Origin: Roseibaca sp. Y0-43
GTDB taxonomy: Bacteria; Pseudomonadota; Alphaproteobacteria; Rhodobacterales; Rhodobacteraceae
NCBI RefSeq assembly: GCF_020667835.1
Contig: NZ_JAFMPR010000004.1
Span: 240,057-304,056, forward strand
Reading direction: 5' to 3'
DNA: 64,000 nt
Shown here: positions 1-8,840 of the stretch, one piece after another
How positions within the stretch are numbered: the first letter of the stretch is position 1
Layout: each line of letters begins with the position of its first letter
Made by a program: the position numbers and the translations under genes
The notes under the pieces: generated by a model
The model's database searches: none
The model's input: the letters and a program-made list of their open reading frames with translations, nothing else
What the model was told of the DNA's origin: nothing

Positions 1-1
1 C

Positions 2-259
2 TGCGCCAACTGCCACGAAGACAGCTGGGGCCTGATGATCCGTGCGGACCACCTGAGCCAAGGCCAGATCAACGGCTTCCCGACCTACCGTCTGAAGAAC
101 GCCGGCATGGTGTCGATCCACAACCGCTTCCGCGGCTGTATCCGCGACACGCGCGCCGAGTCCTTCGCGATGGGCTCGCAGGAGTTCCGCGAGCTGGAGC
201 TCTATGTCGCATCGCGCGGCAACGGCCTGTCGGTCGAAGGCGTGTCGGTTCGCCAGTAA
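2..259 (+). CDS. soxA: SoxA, C-terminal end (partial)
   Basis: This is the 3' end of the gene for SoxA, the c-type cytochrome subunit of the periplasmic SoxAX complex. SoxAX joins thiosulfate oxidatively to the SoxY carrier cysteine. The gene enters the window already in frame. The visible 85 residues begin with the haem motif CANCH, followed by a conserved block reading INGFPTYRL and then RFRGCIRDTR. The Cys in the last block matches the cysteine ligand (persulfide-modified in the family) of the catalytic haem. The stop at 257-259 is followed by a stem-loop and then soxB, so this is the start of the visible sox operon. The identification is firm from these motifs and from the context; the N-terminal part lies outside the window. 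Confidence 0.95.
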   Translation, partial: CANCHEDSWGLMIRADHLSQGQINGFPTYRLKNAGMVSIHNRFRGCIRDTRAESFAMGSQEFRELELYVASRGNGLSVEGVSVRQ

Positions 260-268
260 CCTAATCTG

Positions 269-294
269 GGGCGCGCGGTTCATACCGTGCGCCC
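269..294 (+). promoter_or_regulatory. soxA-soxB intercistronic stem-loop
   Basis: A 10-bp stem (269-278 with 285-294, one G-T pair) encloses a 6-nt loop, 10 nt after the soxA stop. The following bases are only moderately T-rich, so it may be a partial terminator or an mRNA processing/stability hairpin rather than a full terminator. About 100 nt of non-coding sequence follows before soxB. Confidence 0.5.
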
Positions 295-396
295 TTGTCC
301 CCGGCAGAATTTTTTTCGGCCAACAATATTCACACCTATGAAGATTGGCATGTAGCGCGCCTCCCCGCGCTGTCTGTGTCACAGGAGAAACCTCTG

Positions 397-2091
397 ATGA
401 TTTCCAGGCGCGAATTCCTGCAAGCCTCTGTCGCGGCTTCTGCGCTTTACGGCATTTCCGGTTATGGAAACTGGGGCAAGCTGGCTGCACAGCAGGCGCT
501 GACCCAGGATGATCTGCTGAAATTCGACACGTTCGGAAATCTGTCGATCGTCCACATCACCGACATCCATGCGCATATGAAGCCGATCTGGTTCCGTGAA
601 CCGGAATGGAACGTGGGCGTGGGCGATGTGAAGGGCAAGCCGCCGCATGTGGTCGGCAAAGACTTCATCGAAATGTTCAACCTCAAGCCCGGCTCGCCCG
701 AGGCCTATGCGCTGACCTACGAAGATTTCGTGTCGCTCGGCAAAGCCTATGGCCGCATGGGCGGCATGGACCGCGTGGCGACCGTTGTGAAAGCGATCAA
801 GGCGGACCGTCCCGACGCGATCCTGCTGGATGGCGGCGATACGTGGCACGGCTCGATGACCAGCTATTTGACCAAGGGTCAGGACGTGGTCAACGTGATG
901 AACGCGCTGGGTGTTGACGCGATGACCAGCCATTGGGAATGGACCTTCGGCACCGACCGCGTGATGGAAATCGTCGAAGGGCTGCCCTTCCCGTTCCTCG
1001 GTCAGAACATTTTCGATTCCGAGTGGGACGAGCCCGCCGAATTCCCCGATTACACCTGGTTCGAGCGCGGTGGCGCGAAGGTGGCCGTGATCGGTCAGGC
1101 CTTCCCCTACATGCCGATTGCGAACCCCGGTTGGATGTTCCCGGAATTCAGCTTCGGCATCCGTGACGAGCGGATGCAGGAAATGGTGGATGAAGTGCGC
1201 GCACAAGGGGCTGATCTGGTCGTCGTGCTGTCGCATAATGGCTTCGACGTGGACCGCCAAATGGCTGGTCGCGTTTCCGGCATCGACGTTATTCTGACCG
1301 GCCACACCCATGACGCGCTGCCAGAACCGGTGATCGTGGGTGAAACCCTGCTGATTGCCAGCGGCAGCCACGGCAAATTCGTGACGCGTCTGGACCTGGA
1401 CGTGCGTGACGGCCGCATGATGGGCTTCCGCAGCAAGCTGATCCCGATCTTCTCGGATGTCATCACGCCCGATCCCGAGATGGCCAGCCTGATCGACGCA
1501 GAGCGCGCGCCGTTCAAGGACCAGCTGGAAGAGGTCATCGGCCATACCGACAGCCTGCTCTACCGTCGTGGCAACTTCAACGGCACCTGGGACGACCTGA
1601 TCTGTGACGCGATCATGACCGAGCGCGACACCGAGATCGCCATGTCTCCGGGCGTGCGCTGGGGCGCCAGCCTGATGCCGGGCGATGCGATCACCCGCGA
1701 GGACATCCATTCGGTCACGACCATGACCTATGGCCAGTGCTACCGGACCGAGATGACGGGCGAGTTCCTGAAGGTCGTTCTGGAAGACGTGGCCGACAAC
1801 CTGTTCAACCCGGACCCCTATTTCCAGCAGGGCGGGGACATGGTTCGCATGGGTGGCCTTGGCTACAAGATCGACATCTCCAAGCCGATTGGCGAGCGCA
1901 TCTCGAACATGACGCTGCTGTCGACCGGCGATGCAATCGACCCGGCCCGCACTTACACCGTAGGCGGTTGGGCCAGCGTGAACGAGGGAACCGAAGGCCC
2001 GATGATCTGGGATGTGGTCGAAGCCCATATCCGCAAGATCGAACGTGTGTCCCTGACGCCGAACACTTCTGTCGAAGTGACGGGCCTCTAA
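397..2091 (+). CDS. soxB: SoxB, thiosulfohydrolase of the Sox system
   Basis: SoxB hydrolytically releases sulfate from the sulfur intermediate bound to SoxY in the periplasm. It belongs to the 5'-nucleotidase/metallophosphoesterase family and uses a di-manganese site. The protein is 564 residues with an N-terminal twin-arginine signal (SRREFLQA at residues 3-10). Metal-site motifs are visible: DIHAH near residue 59, GGDTWHGS near 147 and GHTHD near 302. The start at 397 was chosen because AGGAGAAA lies just upstream and it places the Tat motif at the N-terminus; an in-frame TTG at 295 would add an unlikely extension. The length matches family members of about 560 residues. It sits between soxA and soxC and is certainly co-expressed with them. 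Confidence 0.96.
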   Translation: MISRREFLQASVAASALYGISGYGNWGKLAAQQALTQDDLLKFDTFGNLSIVHITDIHAHMKPIWFREPEWNVGVGDVKGKPPHVVGKDFIEMFNLKPGSPEAYALTYEDFVSLGKAYGRMGGMDRVATVVKAIKADRPDAILLDGGDTWHGSMTSYLTKGQDVVNVMNALGVDAMTSHWEWTFGTDRVMEIVEGLPFPFLGQNIFDSEWDEPAEFPDYTWFERGGAKVAVIGQAFPYMPIANPGWMFPEFSFGIRDERMQEMVDEVRAQGADLVVVLSHNGFDVDRQMAGRVSGIDVILTGHTHDALPEPVIVGETLLIASGSHGKFVTRLDLDVRDGRMMGFRSKLIPIFSDVITPDPEMASLIDAERAPFKDQLEEVIGHTDSLLYRRGNFNGTWDDLICDAIMTERDTEIAMSPGVRWGASLMPGDAITREDIHSVTTMTYGQCYRTEMTGEFLKVVLEDVADNLFNPDPYFQQGGDMVRMGGLGYKIDISKPIGERISNMTLLSTGDAIDPARTYTVGGWASVNEGTEGPMIWDVVEAHIRKIERVSLTPNTSVEVTGL

Positions 2092-2102
2092 TACATCAAC
2101 CC

Positions 2103-2122
2103 GGGTGGGCGCCAGCCCACCC
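2103..2122 (+). promoter_or_regulatory. soxB-soxC intercistronic stem-loop
   Basis: A perfect 8-bp G/C stem (2103-2110 with 2115-2122) with a 4-nt loop lies between the soxB stop and the soxC ribosome binding site. There is no T-run, so mRNA stabilisation or processing is more likely than termination. Confidence 0.5.
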
Positions 2123-2145
2123 AGTCCAGCAAAAGGAACTACGTC

Positions 2146-3435
2146 ATGACCGACCAGTCGAATGACGCGCCCCGCAAGGCCGGTGGTGCCAGCCGCCGCG
2201 ATTTCCTGCGCACCGCAGGGCTTGCTGCGGGGGGCGCTGCTCTTGCCGCCACGGGCGCACGGGCCAATACGCCCGACCCGTTGATTACCGAAATCCAGCC
2301 TTACGCGTCCTTCACCGGCGAAGCCGTGGATGCCACGCCCTATGGGATGCCGATCCATTTCGAGGAACATGTCGTTCGTCGCAACGTGGAATGGCTGACG
2401 GCTGACCCGATCAGCTCGATCAACTTCACGCCGATCCATGCGCTGGATGGCACGATCACGCCGCAGGGTTGCGCGTTCGAGCGTCACCATTCCGGCGCGA
2501 TCGAGATGAGCAAGCAGGAATACCGCCTGATGATCAACGGCCTCGTTGATCGCCCGCTGGTCTTTACCTTTGCCGACCTGATGCGGATGCCGCGCGAAAG
2601 CCGCGTTGCGTTCTGTGAATGCGCTGCAAACAGTGGCATGGAATGGGGCGGCGCGCAGCTGAACGGCGCGCAGTTCACCCACGGCATGATCCACAACATG
2701 GAATATATCGGCGTCCCGCTGCGCGTGTTGCTGGAAGAGGCCGGTGTCCAGCCCGAAGGCAAATGGGTCTATGTCGAAGGCCATGATGCCAGCTCGAACG
2801 GTCGGTCTATCCCGCTGGAAAAAGCCATGGATGACTGCCTTGTCGCCTTCTACGCCAACGGCGAGGCGCTGCGCATGGAACATGGCTACCCGGTCCGCCT
2901 GATTGTGCCGGGTTGGGAAGGCAACATGTGGGTCAAGTGGCTGCGCCGCATCGCGGTCTACCACGCAGCCGTTGAAAGCCGCGAAGAGACCAGCAAATAC
3001 ACTGACCTGCTGGCCAACGGCACCGCGCGCAAGTGGACCTGGGAGATGGACGCGAAATCCGTCATCACCGCGCCCTCGCCGCAAGTGCCCGCCAGCCATG
3101 GCCCCGGCCCGATGGTCATCACCGGTCTGGCATGGTCCGGCCGCGGCAAGATCACCCGCGTGGACGTGTCCATGGACGGCGGTGTGAACTGGGTCGAAGC
3201 CCGCATCGCCGGCGAGCCTCAGTCGATGGCGCTGACCCGCTTCTATGTCGACCATGTCTGGGACGGCAAGCCGATGCTGCTGCAATCGCGCGCAGTCGAT
3301 GAGACCGGCTATGTCCAGCCCACCAAGGACCAGCTGCGCGCTGTGCGCGGTCTGCAATCCGTCTACCACAACAACGGCATCCAGACCTGGCATGTCAACG
3401 AGAATGGGGAAGCTGAAAATGTCGAAGTGTCGTAA
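2146..3435 (+). CDS. soxC: SoxC, molybdenum subunit of sulfur dehydrogenase
   Basis: SoxC is the molybdopterin subunit of the periplasmic Sox(CD)2 sulfur dehydrogenase, which performs the six-electron oxidation of the SoxY-bound sulfane sulfur. It belongs to the sulfite oxidase family. The 429-residue protein starts with a Tat signal (SRRDFLRT, then a hydrophobic Ala-rich stretch ending in GARA). The cofactor-binding Cys is expected in the FCECAANSG segment near residue 156, and the C-terminal part carries the dimerisation-domain pattern of the family. The ATG at 2146 is preceded by AAAGGAA. The gene overlaps the soxD start by 17 nt, which fits a tightly coupled two-subunit enzyme. Confidence 0.95.
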   Translation: MTDQSNDAPRKAGGASRRDFLRTAGLAAGGAALAATGARANTPDPLITEIQPYASFTGEAVDATPYGMPIHFEEHVVRRNVEWLTADPISSINFTPIHALDGTITPQGCAFERHHSGAIEMSKQEYRLMINGLVDRPLVFTFADLMRMPRESRVAFCECAANSGMEWGGAQLNGAQFTHGMIHNMEYIGVPLRVLLEEAGVQPEGKWVYVEGHDASSNGRSIPLEKAMDDCLVAFYANGEALRMEHGYPVRLIVPGWEGNMWVKWLRRIAVYHAAVESREETSKYTDLLANGTARKWTWEMDAKSVITAPSPQVPASHGPGPMVITGLAWSGRGKITRVDVSMDGGVNWVEARIAGEPQSMALTRFYVDHVWDGKPMLLQSRAVDETGYVQPTKDQLRAVRGLQSVYHNNGIQTWHVNENGEAENVEVS

Positions 3436-4519
3436 TCTGATCGCTACCACGGCGCTTGCAACCTTGCTGGCCGCCCCCGGTTTCGCGCAGGAACTGGGCC
3501 TCGGCCGCCCGGCGCTGCCCGAAGAAATCGACGCGTGGGACGTGGCCGTCCTGCCCGATGGCACCGGCCTGCCGGTCGGCAGCGGCGACGTCTATGACGG
3601 CGAGGAAGCTTGGATCAACAACTGTGCGGCGTGCCACGGCGATTTCGCTGAAGGCGCTGGCGCATGGCCGGTAATCGCAGGCGGGCAGGGCACGCTGACC
3701 AACCCGCGCCCGGTCAAGACGGTTGGCTCTTACTGGCCCTATCTGTCGACGGTCTTCGATTATGTGCACCGCTCCATGCCTTTCGGCGCGGCACAGATCC
3801 TGACCTATGACGAGACCTATGCCATCGTCGCGTATATCCTCTACTCGAACCAGATCGTCGAAGATGATTTCGTGCTGAGCAACGAGAACTTCACCGAAGT
3901 TGTCATGCCCAACGCGGATGGTTTCATCGTCGATGACCGGGTCGAGACTGAGTTCCCGCTGTTCGTGACCGAGCCTTGCATGAGCAACTGCTCTGACCCG
4001 GTCGAGATCAGCAAGCGCGCGAGCGACATCGCCGTGACCCCGCCCTTCCCGCGTCTGCTGCTGGATGGCACTGTGGTCGAACCCGGCGAGATGGTCGAGG
4101 AAGCGTCGATGGATGCCGGCACCGCAACCGATGCCGCTCCGGTCGAGGAAGCTGCCGCCGAACCCGCTGCCGAAGAAGTGCAGGTCGCAAGCCTTGACCC
4201 CGCACTGGTCGAAGCTGGCGAAAGCGCCTTCCGTCAGTGCCGGTCCTGCCACCAGGTCGGCGACGGTGCCCGCAACGGTACCGGCCCGATGCTGAACGGC
4301 GTCGTCGGTCGTGCATCGGGGGCTGTCGAGGGCTTCCGCTACTCGCCCGCCTTCACCGAAAAGGCAGAATCGGGCCATGTCTGGACCCCGGAGTCGTTGG
4401 ACGCATTCCTCGAGAACCCCTCGGACTACATCCCGCGCAACCGGATGGCATTCCGGGGCGTTCGGGACGCGGATGAGCGTGCGGCATTGATTGCCTACCT
4501 CACCTCGCACTCGAACTGA
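3419..4519 (+). CDS. soxD: SoxD, di-haem cytochrome subunit of sulfur dehydrogenase
   Basis: SoxD is the c-type cytochrome partner of SoxC and takes the electrons from sulfur oxidation. The 366-residue protein has a Sec signal peptide ending in GFAQ and two CXXCH haem motifs, CAACH at residue 69 and CRSCH at residue 274. They are separated by a middle domain and a long Ala/Glu/Pro-rich linker at about residues 220-260. The start at 3419 is preceded by GGGGAAG and gives a compact signal peptide; an ATG at 3404 in the same frame is an alternative adding five residues. The reading frame begins inside the end of soxC. The length is close to that of characterised SoxD proteins. Confidence 0.93.
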   Translation: MSKCRNLIATTALATLLAAPGFAQELGLGRPALPEEIDAWDVAVLPDGTGLPVGSGDVYDGEEAWINNCAACHGDFAEGAGAWPVIAGGQGTLTNPRPVKTVGSYWPYLSTVFDYVHRSMPFGAAQILTYDETYAIVAYILYSNQIVEDDFVLSNENFTEVVMPNADGFIVDDRVETEFPLFVTEPCMSNCSDPVEISKRASDIAVTPPFPRLLLDGTVVEPGEMVEEASMDAGTATDAAPVEEAAAEPAAEEVQVASLDPALVEAGESAFRQCRSCHQVGDGARNGTGPMLNGVVGRASGAVEGFRYSPAFTEKAESGHVWTPESLDAFLENPSDYIPRNRMAFRGVRDADERAALIAYLTSHSN

Positions 4520-4529
4520 GCGGGATCTG

Positions 4530-5249
4530 ATGAAGGGTTTTATCCTTTCCTCCACCCTCTGCATCGGGGCCATGCTGGCCCCGATCGCATCCTTCGCGCA
4601 GGCGATCGCCATCGGGGATCCCGAATCCGGCGCGGAAGTATACCGTCGTGAATGTGCCAGTTGTCACCAGATTGGCGAAGGGGCGGCGCATCGCATCGGC
4701 CCGCAACTGAACCACATTTTCGACCGCGGCGCGGCCAGCCACGACGATTTTCGGTACTCCGATGCCTTGGCTCGGCAGGGTCGCGATGGTCTGGTTTGGG
4801 ATTTGGCGCGTCTGCACGCCTATATCGAGAACCCCCGCGCCCTGGTGTCGGGCACGCGCATGTCCTATCGTGGCCTTGGCGACGAAGACCGCCGCGCCGA
4901 CCTGATCGCCTATCTGCGGGTATTTTCGGACCAACCGCAAAACATCCCCGAAGCCGCACCGACCGCCATCCGGCCAGAGGTCGAGCTTTCGCCAGAGATC
5001 CTCGCGATCGTGGGTGATGTCGAATACGGCGAATATCTCAGCCAGGAATGCACCACCTGCCACCAGCGCAGCGGTGCGAACGAGGGGATACCCGGCATTG
5101 TAGGCTGGCCTGAAGATGACTTCGTCGTCGCCATGCACGCCTACAAGGAAAAGCTACGCCCGCATGAGGTGATGCGCTCTGTCGCGTCGCGTCTGGGCGA
5201 CGAAGAGATCGCGGCACTCGCGGCCTATTTTGCGGCGCTTGACGAATAA
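4530..5249 (+). CDS. soxE: SoxE, periplasmic di-haem c-type cytochrome
   Basis: This 239-residue protein has a Sec signal peptide (cleavage after about FAQA) and two CXXCH haem motifs: CASCH at residue 42 in a class I cytochrome c domain, and CTTCH near residue 174 in a second, smaller domain. The first domain resembles the C-terminal cytochrome of SoxD, including the MSYRG sixth-ligand region. By position (after soxD, before soxF) and architecture it corresponds to SoxE of the Paracoccus-type sox cluster, whose exact role in electron transfer is less settled than that of SoxA-D; pairing with the SoxF flavoprotein is likely. It starts 10 nt after the soxD stop and is followed by strong hairpins. 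Confidence 0.85.
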   Translation: MKGFILSSTLCIGAMLAPIASFAQAIAIGDPESGAEVYRRECASCHQIGEGAAHRIGPQLNHIFDRGAASHDDFRYSDALARQGRDGLVWDLARLHAYIENPRALVSGTRMSYRGLGDEDRRADLIAYLRVFSDQPQNIPEAAPTAIRPEVELSPEILAIVGDVEYGEYLSQECTTCHQRSGANEGIPGIVGWPEDDFVVAMHAYKEKLRPHEVMRSVASRLGDEEIAALAAYFAALDE

Positions 5250-5253
5250 GGAT

Positions 5254-5347
5254 AACGGTCCGCAATATCGGTTGCGGGCCGTTTGGCCGTTTCGAGGGAG
5301 ACGCGCGGCCACCCAGACTTGTCCCACGCTCTACGCCCTGCGTGGGA
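5254..5347 (+). terminator. Tandem stem-loops between soxE and soxF
   Basis: The first hairpin is a 12-bp stem (5254-5265 with 5272-5283, one G-T pair) with a 6-nt loop, directly after the soxE stop and followed by TTTGG and CGTTT. The second is a perfect 8-bp stem (5322-5329 with 5340-5347) with a 10-nt loop. Together with the unusually long 205-nt gap they suggest termination or attenuation after soxE, and possibly a separate promoter for soxF. No convincing promoter could be pinned down. Confidence 0.5.
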
Positions 5348-5454
5348 ACATGACCCGTCCGATAGTGCGCCATTGGCGTCGAGGAGGCTGGACGGCGGGG
5401 GAACTCGGGCGCAAATTCGCCTTCATCCAAGGCGAGACATGGGAGAGAGTATCA

Positions 5455-6717
5455 ATGAAGCTTCAACGCAGAACATTTCTGGCCAGCGTTTCGGCAGCCA
5501 GCGCAATCATGGCGGCCCCCGCTGTCATGGGGCAGGCCCGTCCGCGCGTGGTCGTGATCGGCGGCGGCTCTGGTGGTGGCACGGTTGCCCGTTACATCGC
5601 GAAAGACAGCGACGGTGCTGTGGATGTAACGCTTATCGAGCCGACGAAGCGTTACTACACCTGTTACTTCTCGAACCTGTATCTGGGCGGGTTCTGGGAC
5701 TATGACGCGCTTGGCCATGGCTATGAGGGCATTGCCGCGGCTGGTGTGAACGTGGTTCATGACTGGGCCATTGGCGTGGACCGTGACGCGAAGACCGTCA
5801 CGCTCGCATCCGGCTCGTCCATCCCCTATGACCGTCTGGTCGTGGCACCCGGCATCGACTTTGTCGCCGATGCCGTGCCGGGCTGGGATGTGACCAAGCA
5901 AAGCCTGATGCCGCATGCCTACAAGTCGGGCACGCAGGTCCAGCTGCTGAAGAACCAGATCGAGAACATGCGCGAAGGTGGCACCTTCTGCATGGTCGCG
6001 CCTCCGAACCCCTATCGTTGCCCTCCGGGGCCGGGCGAGCGTGTGTCGATGATCGCGCATATGCTGTCCCAGTCGAACCCGACCGCGAAAATCCTGATCG
6101 TGGACCCGAAAGAGAACTTCTCGAAGCAGGCTTTGTTCGAGGAAGGCTGGAGCAAACACTATGCCGGCATGGTGTCGCGCATTGGCCCGGATTTCGGTGG
6201 CGCGAATGTCGAAGTGCGCCCCGACTCGATGGAAGTTGTCATCGACGGCAATGTCGAGAAGGTCGATGTCTGCAACGTGATCCCGGCCCAGAAAGCGGGC
6301 AAGATCGCAGAGCTGGCTGGCCTGACGAACGACGCAGGCTGGGCACCGGTCACGCCGTCCGACATGCGCTCGACCATGGACGAGAACATCTTCGTTCTGG
6401 GCGACGCGGCTCAGCAGGGCGCAATGCCCAAGTCGGGTTTCTCGGCCAACAGCCAGGCGAAGGTCGTGGCGAATGTGGTGCGCGGTGAATTGACCGGCAG
6501 CCGCATCTTCCCGGCACGCTACTCGAACACCTGCTGGTCGCTGATCGCAACCAATGACGGTGTGAAAGTGGGCGCCAGCTACGAGCCCGGTGCCGAGCAG
6601 ATCGAGTCTGTGTCGAGCTTTATCAGCGCGACCGGCGAAACCGCCGAACTGCGTCAGCAGACCTACGAGGAAAGCATCGGCTGGTATAACGGGATCGTGG
6701 CCGACATTTTCGGCTGA
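5455..6717 (+). CDS. soxF: SoxF, FAD-dependent sulfide dehydrogenase (FccB-like)
   Basis: SoxF is a periplasmic flavoprotein related to the flavocytochrome c sulfide dehydrogenase subunit FccB. It oxidises sulfide and is thought to stimulate the Sox system. The 420-residue protein has a twin-arginine leader (QRRTFLAS), an FAD-binding GGGSGGG motif near residue 36, and YTCYFSN around residue 70, whose Cys matches the covalent flavin attachment site of FccB. A further Cys in YRCPPGPGER near residue 189 and one in the CNVIPAQ region match the redox disulfide area. The start at 5455 is preceded by GGGAGAGAG. It follows soxE, its probable cytochrome partner, after a 205-nt gap with hairpins. Confidence 0.92.
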   Translation: MKLQRRTFLASVSAASAIMAAPAVMGQARPRVVVIGGGSGGGTVARYIAKDSDGAVDVTLIEPTKRYYTCYFSNLYLGGFWDYDALGHGYEGIAAAGVNVVHDWAIGVDRDAKTVTLASGSSIPYDRLVVAPGIDFVADAVPGWDVTKQSLMPHAYKSGTQVQLLKNQIENMREGGTFCMVAPPNPYRCPPGPGERVSMIAHMLSQSNPTAKILIVDPKENFSKQALFEEGWSKHYAGMVSRIGPDFGGANVEVRPDSMEVVIDGNVEKVDVCNVIPAQKAGKIAELAGLTNDAGWAPVTPSDMRSTMDENIFVLGDAAQQGAMPKSGFSANSQAKVVANVVRGELTGSRIFPARYSNTCWSLIATNDGVKVGASYEPGAEQIESVSSFISATGETAELRQQTYEESIGWYNGIVADIFG

Positions 6718-6736
6718 TCCGGTCCGACCCGAAAAC

Positions 6737-6768
6737 AAAGGCGGTGCGAGCAATCGCGCCGCCTTTTT
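6737..6768. terminator. Rho-independent terminator after soxF (bidirectional)
   Basis: A 12-bp stem (6737-6748 with 6755-6766, one G-T pair), 6-nt loop and a run of five T on the plus strand; the opposite strand also ends in T-rich sequence. It lies between the convergent soxF gene and the minus-strand membrane-protein operon and can serve both. Confidence 0.85.
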
Positions 6769-6782
6769 GCATGTGCTTGTGT

Positions 6783-8840
6783 TTAACGCCCTTCGCGCAG
6801 CCATGCCCCGAGCGCCAGACCAGCGGCCAGCAACAACCACGCCCAGCCCGGCAACAGCGCCGCCGTGGTGATGTCGGTCGTCACATAGGCGTTGCGCGGT
6901 GTAATCCCCAACCAGCCGCGCCCGGCGGCTGCGCGGCCCTCGCGCACCTCGCGCAGCTCTGGCAGCCCGTCCGACAGCAGTGCCACACCGCCGCGTGTCG
7001 GCTCGATCAGTGCCGCCAAACGGCCGCCGCTGGCGATAGTGCTCTCATACTCGCGCGGCGCTTGCGGGCCGACGGCCACCACGCTGTCCAGCCCGCCCTC
7101 TGCCAGCCGGTAAAGCCCGATTTCCGGCGCATCCCAATCGGCGCGGTATTCGCCGGGGGACTGTTCTGTCAGCGCAAGCGCCGTTTCGGTGCCGTCGGGG
7201 GCCGTGACAATTACCTCTCCCACGCCGTCGCTGAGGGTGCGGCGCGTGATGGTCAGTCGCTGACCCTCGGCGCTGGCCGTCAGGGTCTCTTCTTCCAGCT
7301 CCGGCTCGCCCATCATCCAATGGGCCAAGCGGCGCAGCAATTCCAGTTGTGGCCCTCCACCTTCAAAGCCGCGATCCCACAGCCATGTCTGGTCCGACGC
7401 GATCAGCGCCATGCGGCCTTGCTCTACCCGGTCCAGCATCAGAAGCGGGCGTCCGTCGATCCCTTCCATCACGATCTGACCCTCTTGCGGGATCATCTCT
7501 ATCTGGCGGAACCACCGCCCCCAGCCTTCGGCAGAGGGCGCAAGCGCCTCCAGCCCAGATGTGACCGGGTGGCGTTGCCCAAGATCGGTGACGGTGGGAC
7601 GATAGCCTTCATCCAGCACCCGCGCGGTCGGGCTGGCAGGGAACACCTCGCCCAAGGGCGAGCGCCAGATACTGTCGGCTCCGGCCAGTTCCGGGCCACC
7701 CACGACCAGAAGCGCGCCGCCATCCTGCACATAGCGGGCGATATTGGCGAAATAGGCCGCAGGCAGAATGCCGCGCCGCTTGTAGCGGTCGAAGATGATC
7801 AGGTCGAATTCGTCGATCTTCTCGATGAACAATTCGCGCGTCGGAAAGGCAATGAGCGACAGTTCATTGACCGGCACGCCGTCATGTCGGTCTGGCGGGC
7901 GCAGGATGGTGAAATGCACCAGATCCACCGCCGGGTCCGATTTCAGCAGGTTGCGCCATGTGCGCTGCCCTGCGTTCGGTTCGCCCGAGACCAAGAGCAC
8001 CCGCAGCCGGTCGCGCACGCCGTTCATCTGCACGATCGCGGCGTTGTTGCGGTCAGTCAGCTCTCCGGGGGCTTGTTCCAGCTCGAATTGCAGCACGTTC
8101 ATGCCGCCACGGTCCAGCGTGACGTCGATTTCCATGTCCTGCCCGATCGGCACCACCGCGCGCTGGCGCGGCCCACCGTCGATGGAATAGAACAGCGGCG
8201 CCATGCCGCCCGCACCTGGGGGCACCGCGCCTTCGTCTTCGACCCGCAGGGTCAGCGTGACAGGTTCCCCCACGATGGCGAAAGCGGGCGCGTTCGACAC
8301 GATCAACCGGCGGTCCCAATCCTCTGGCGTGCCGGTTTGCAGCAGGTGCAGCGGCGCGGGCAGGTCGAGCGGGATGTCGGCATCATGGGCAAGTCCGTCG
8401 GACAGCAGGAACATGCCCGCCAAACGGTCGCGCGGGATTTCGGCCAAGGCTTCGGCCAATGTGCCCGCGATCAGGCTGCCTTGGTCGCGGGCCGCGTCCT
8501 CGACCGTCACCACACGGGTTTCCACGCCCGGAAGTGCCGCGAGTTCTGCTTCCAGATGCGCGCGGGCGCTCCCGGCTTGCGCCGCCCGGTCGCCCAGCCG
8601 GTTCGAGGCCGTATCATCGACCACCACCAGCGCGATGTCGCTGAGCGTGTCGCGCAATTCGGTTTGCAGCGCGGGGTTCGCAAGTGCGGCCAACAGCGCG
8701 AGCGCGGCCAGCCCGCGCAGCCACCAGCCGCGCAGGCCGCGCCATAGCGCAATGGCCACCATGACAAAGGCGACAGCCGCCACCGCGCCCAGAACCGGCC
8801 AAGGCAGCAGCGGTGCGAAAGCGATTTCGGTTCCGTTCAT
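6783..8840 (-). CDS. Membrane protein with glutamine-amidotransferase-like domain
   Basis: This is the last gene of a four-gene minus-strand operon (moxR-like, DUF58, BatA/DUF4159, this gene). The 685-residue protein has two N-terminal transmembrane helices, a VWA-like or immunoglobulin-like middle region, a class I glutamine-amidotransferase-like domain around residues 300-470 (GGPELAGADS context) and one C-terminal membrane helix ending in a short basic tail. Alphaproteobacterial homologues are annotated as membrane proteins of unknown function. No catalytic Cys nucleophile is evident, so enzymatic activity is doubtful. Start and upstream stop overlap as ATGA, showing translational coupling. 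The operon resembles the BatA-type aerotolerance/MoxR-VWA systems, thought to be chaperone-like or envelope-related. The biological role is not known. Confidence 0.75.
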   Translation of the reverse strand: MNGTEIAFAPLLPWPVLGAVAAVAFVMVAIALWRGLRGWWLRGLAALALLAALANPALQTELRDTLSDIALVVVDDTASNRLGDRAAQAGSARAHLEAELAALPGVETRVVTVEDAARDQGSLIAGTLAEALAEIPRDRLAGMFLLSDGLAHDADIPLDLPAPLHLLQTGTPEDWDRRLIVSNAPAFAIVGEPVTLTLRVEDEGAVPPGAGGMAPLFYSIDGGPRQRAVVPIGQDMEIDVTLDRGGMNVLQFELEQAPGELTDRNNAAIVQMNGVRDRLRVLLVSGEPNAGQRTWRNLLKSDPAVDLVHFTILRPPDRHDGVPVNELSLIAFPTRELFIEKIDEFDLIIFDRYKRRGILPAAYFANIARYVQDGGALLVVGGPELAGADSIWRSPLGEVFPASPTARVLDEGYRPTVTDLGQRHPVTSGLEALAPSAEGWGRWFRQIEMIPQEGQIVMEGIDGRPLLMLDRVEQGRMALIASDQTWLWDRGFEGGGPQLELLRRLAHWMMGEPELEEETLTASAEGQRLTITRRTLSDGVGEVIVTAPDGTETALALTEQSPGEYRADWDAPEIGLYRLAEGGLDSVVAVGPQAPREYESTIASGGRLAALIEPTRGGVALLSDGLPELREVREGRAAAGRGWLGITPRNAYVTTDITTAALLPGWAWLLLAAGLALGAWLREGR

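Noticed and set aside
295..396. An N-terminal extension of SoxB starting at TTG 295
   Set aside because: It would move the twin-arginine signal 34 residues inside the protein and has no ribosome binding site, while ATG 397 has AGGAGAAA.
379..3564. A 1061-codon open frame antisense to soxB and soxC
   Set aside because: It has a His/Arg/Val/Asp-rich composition typical of the reverse strand of GC-rich genes, no recognisable domain, and it lies opposite two certain genes.
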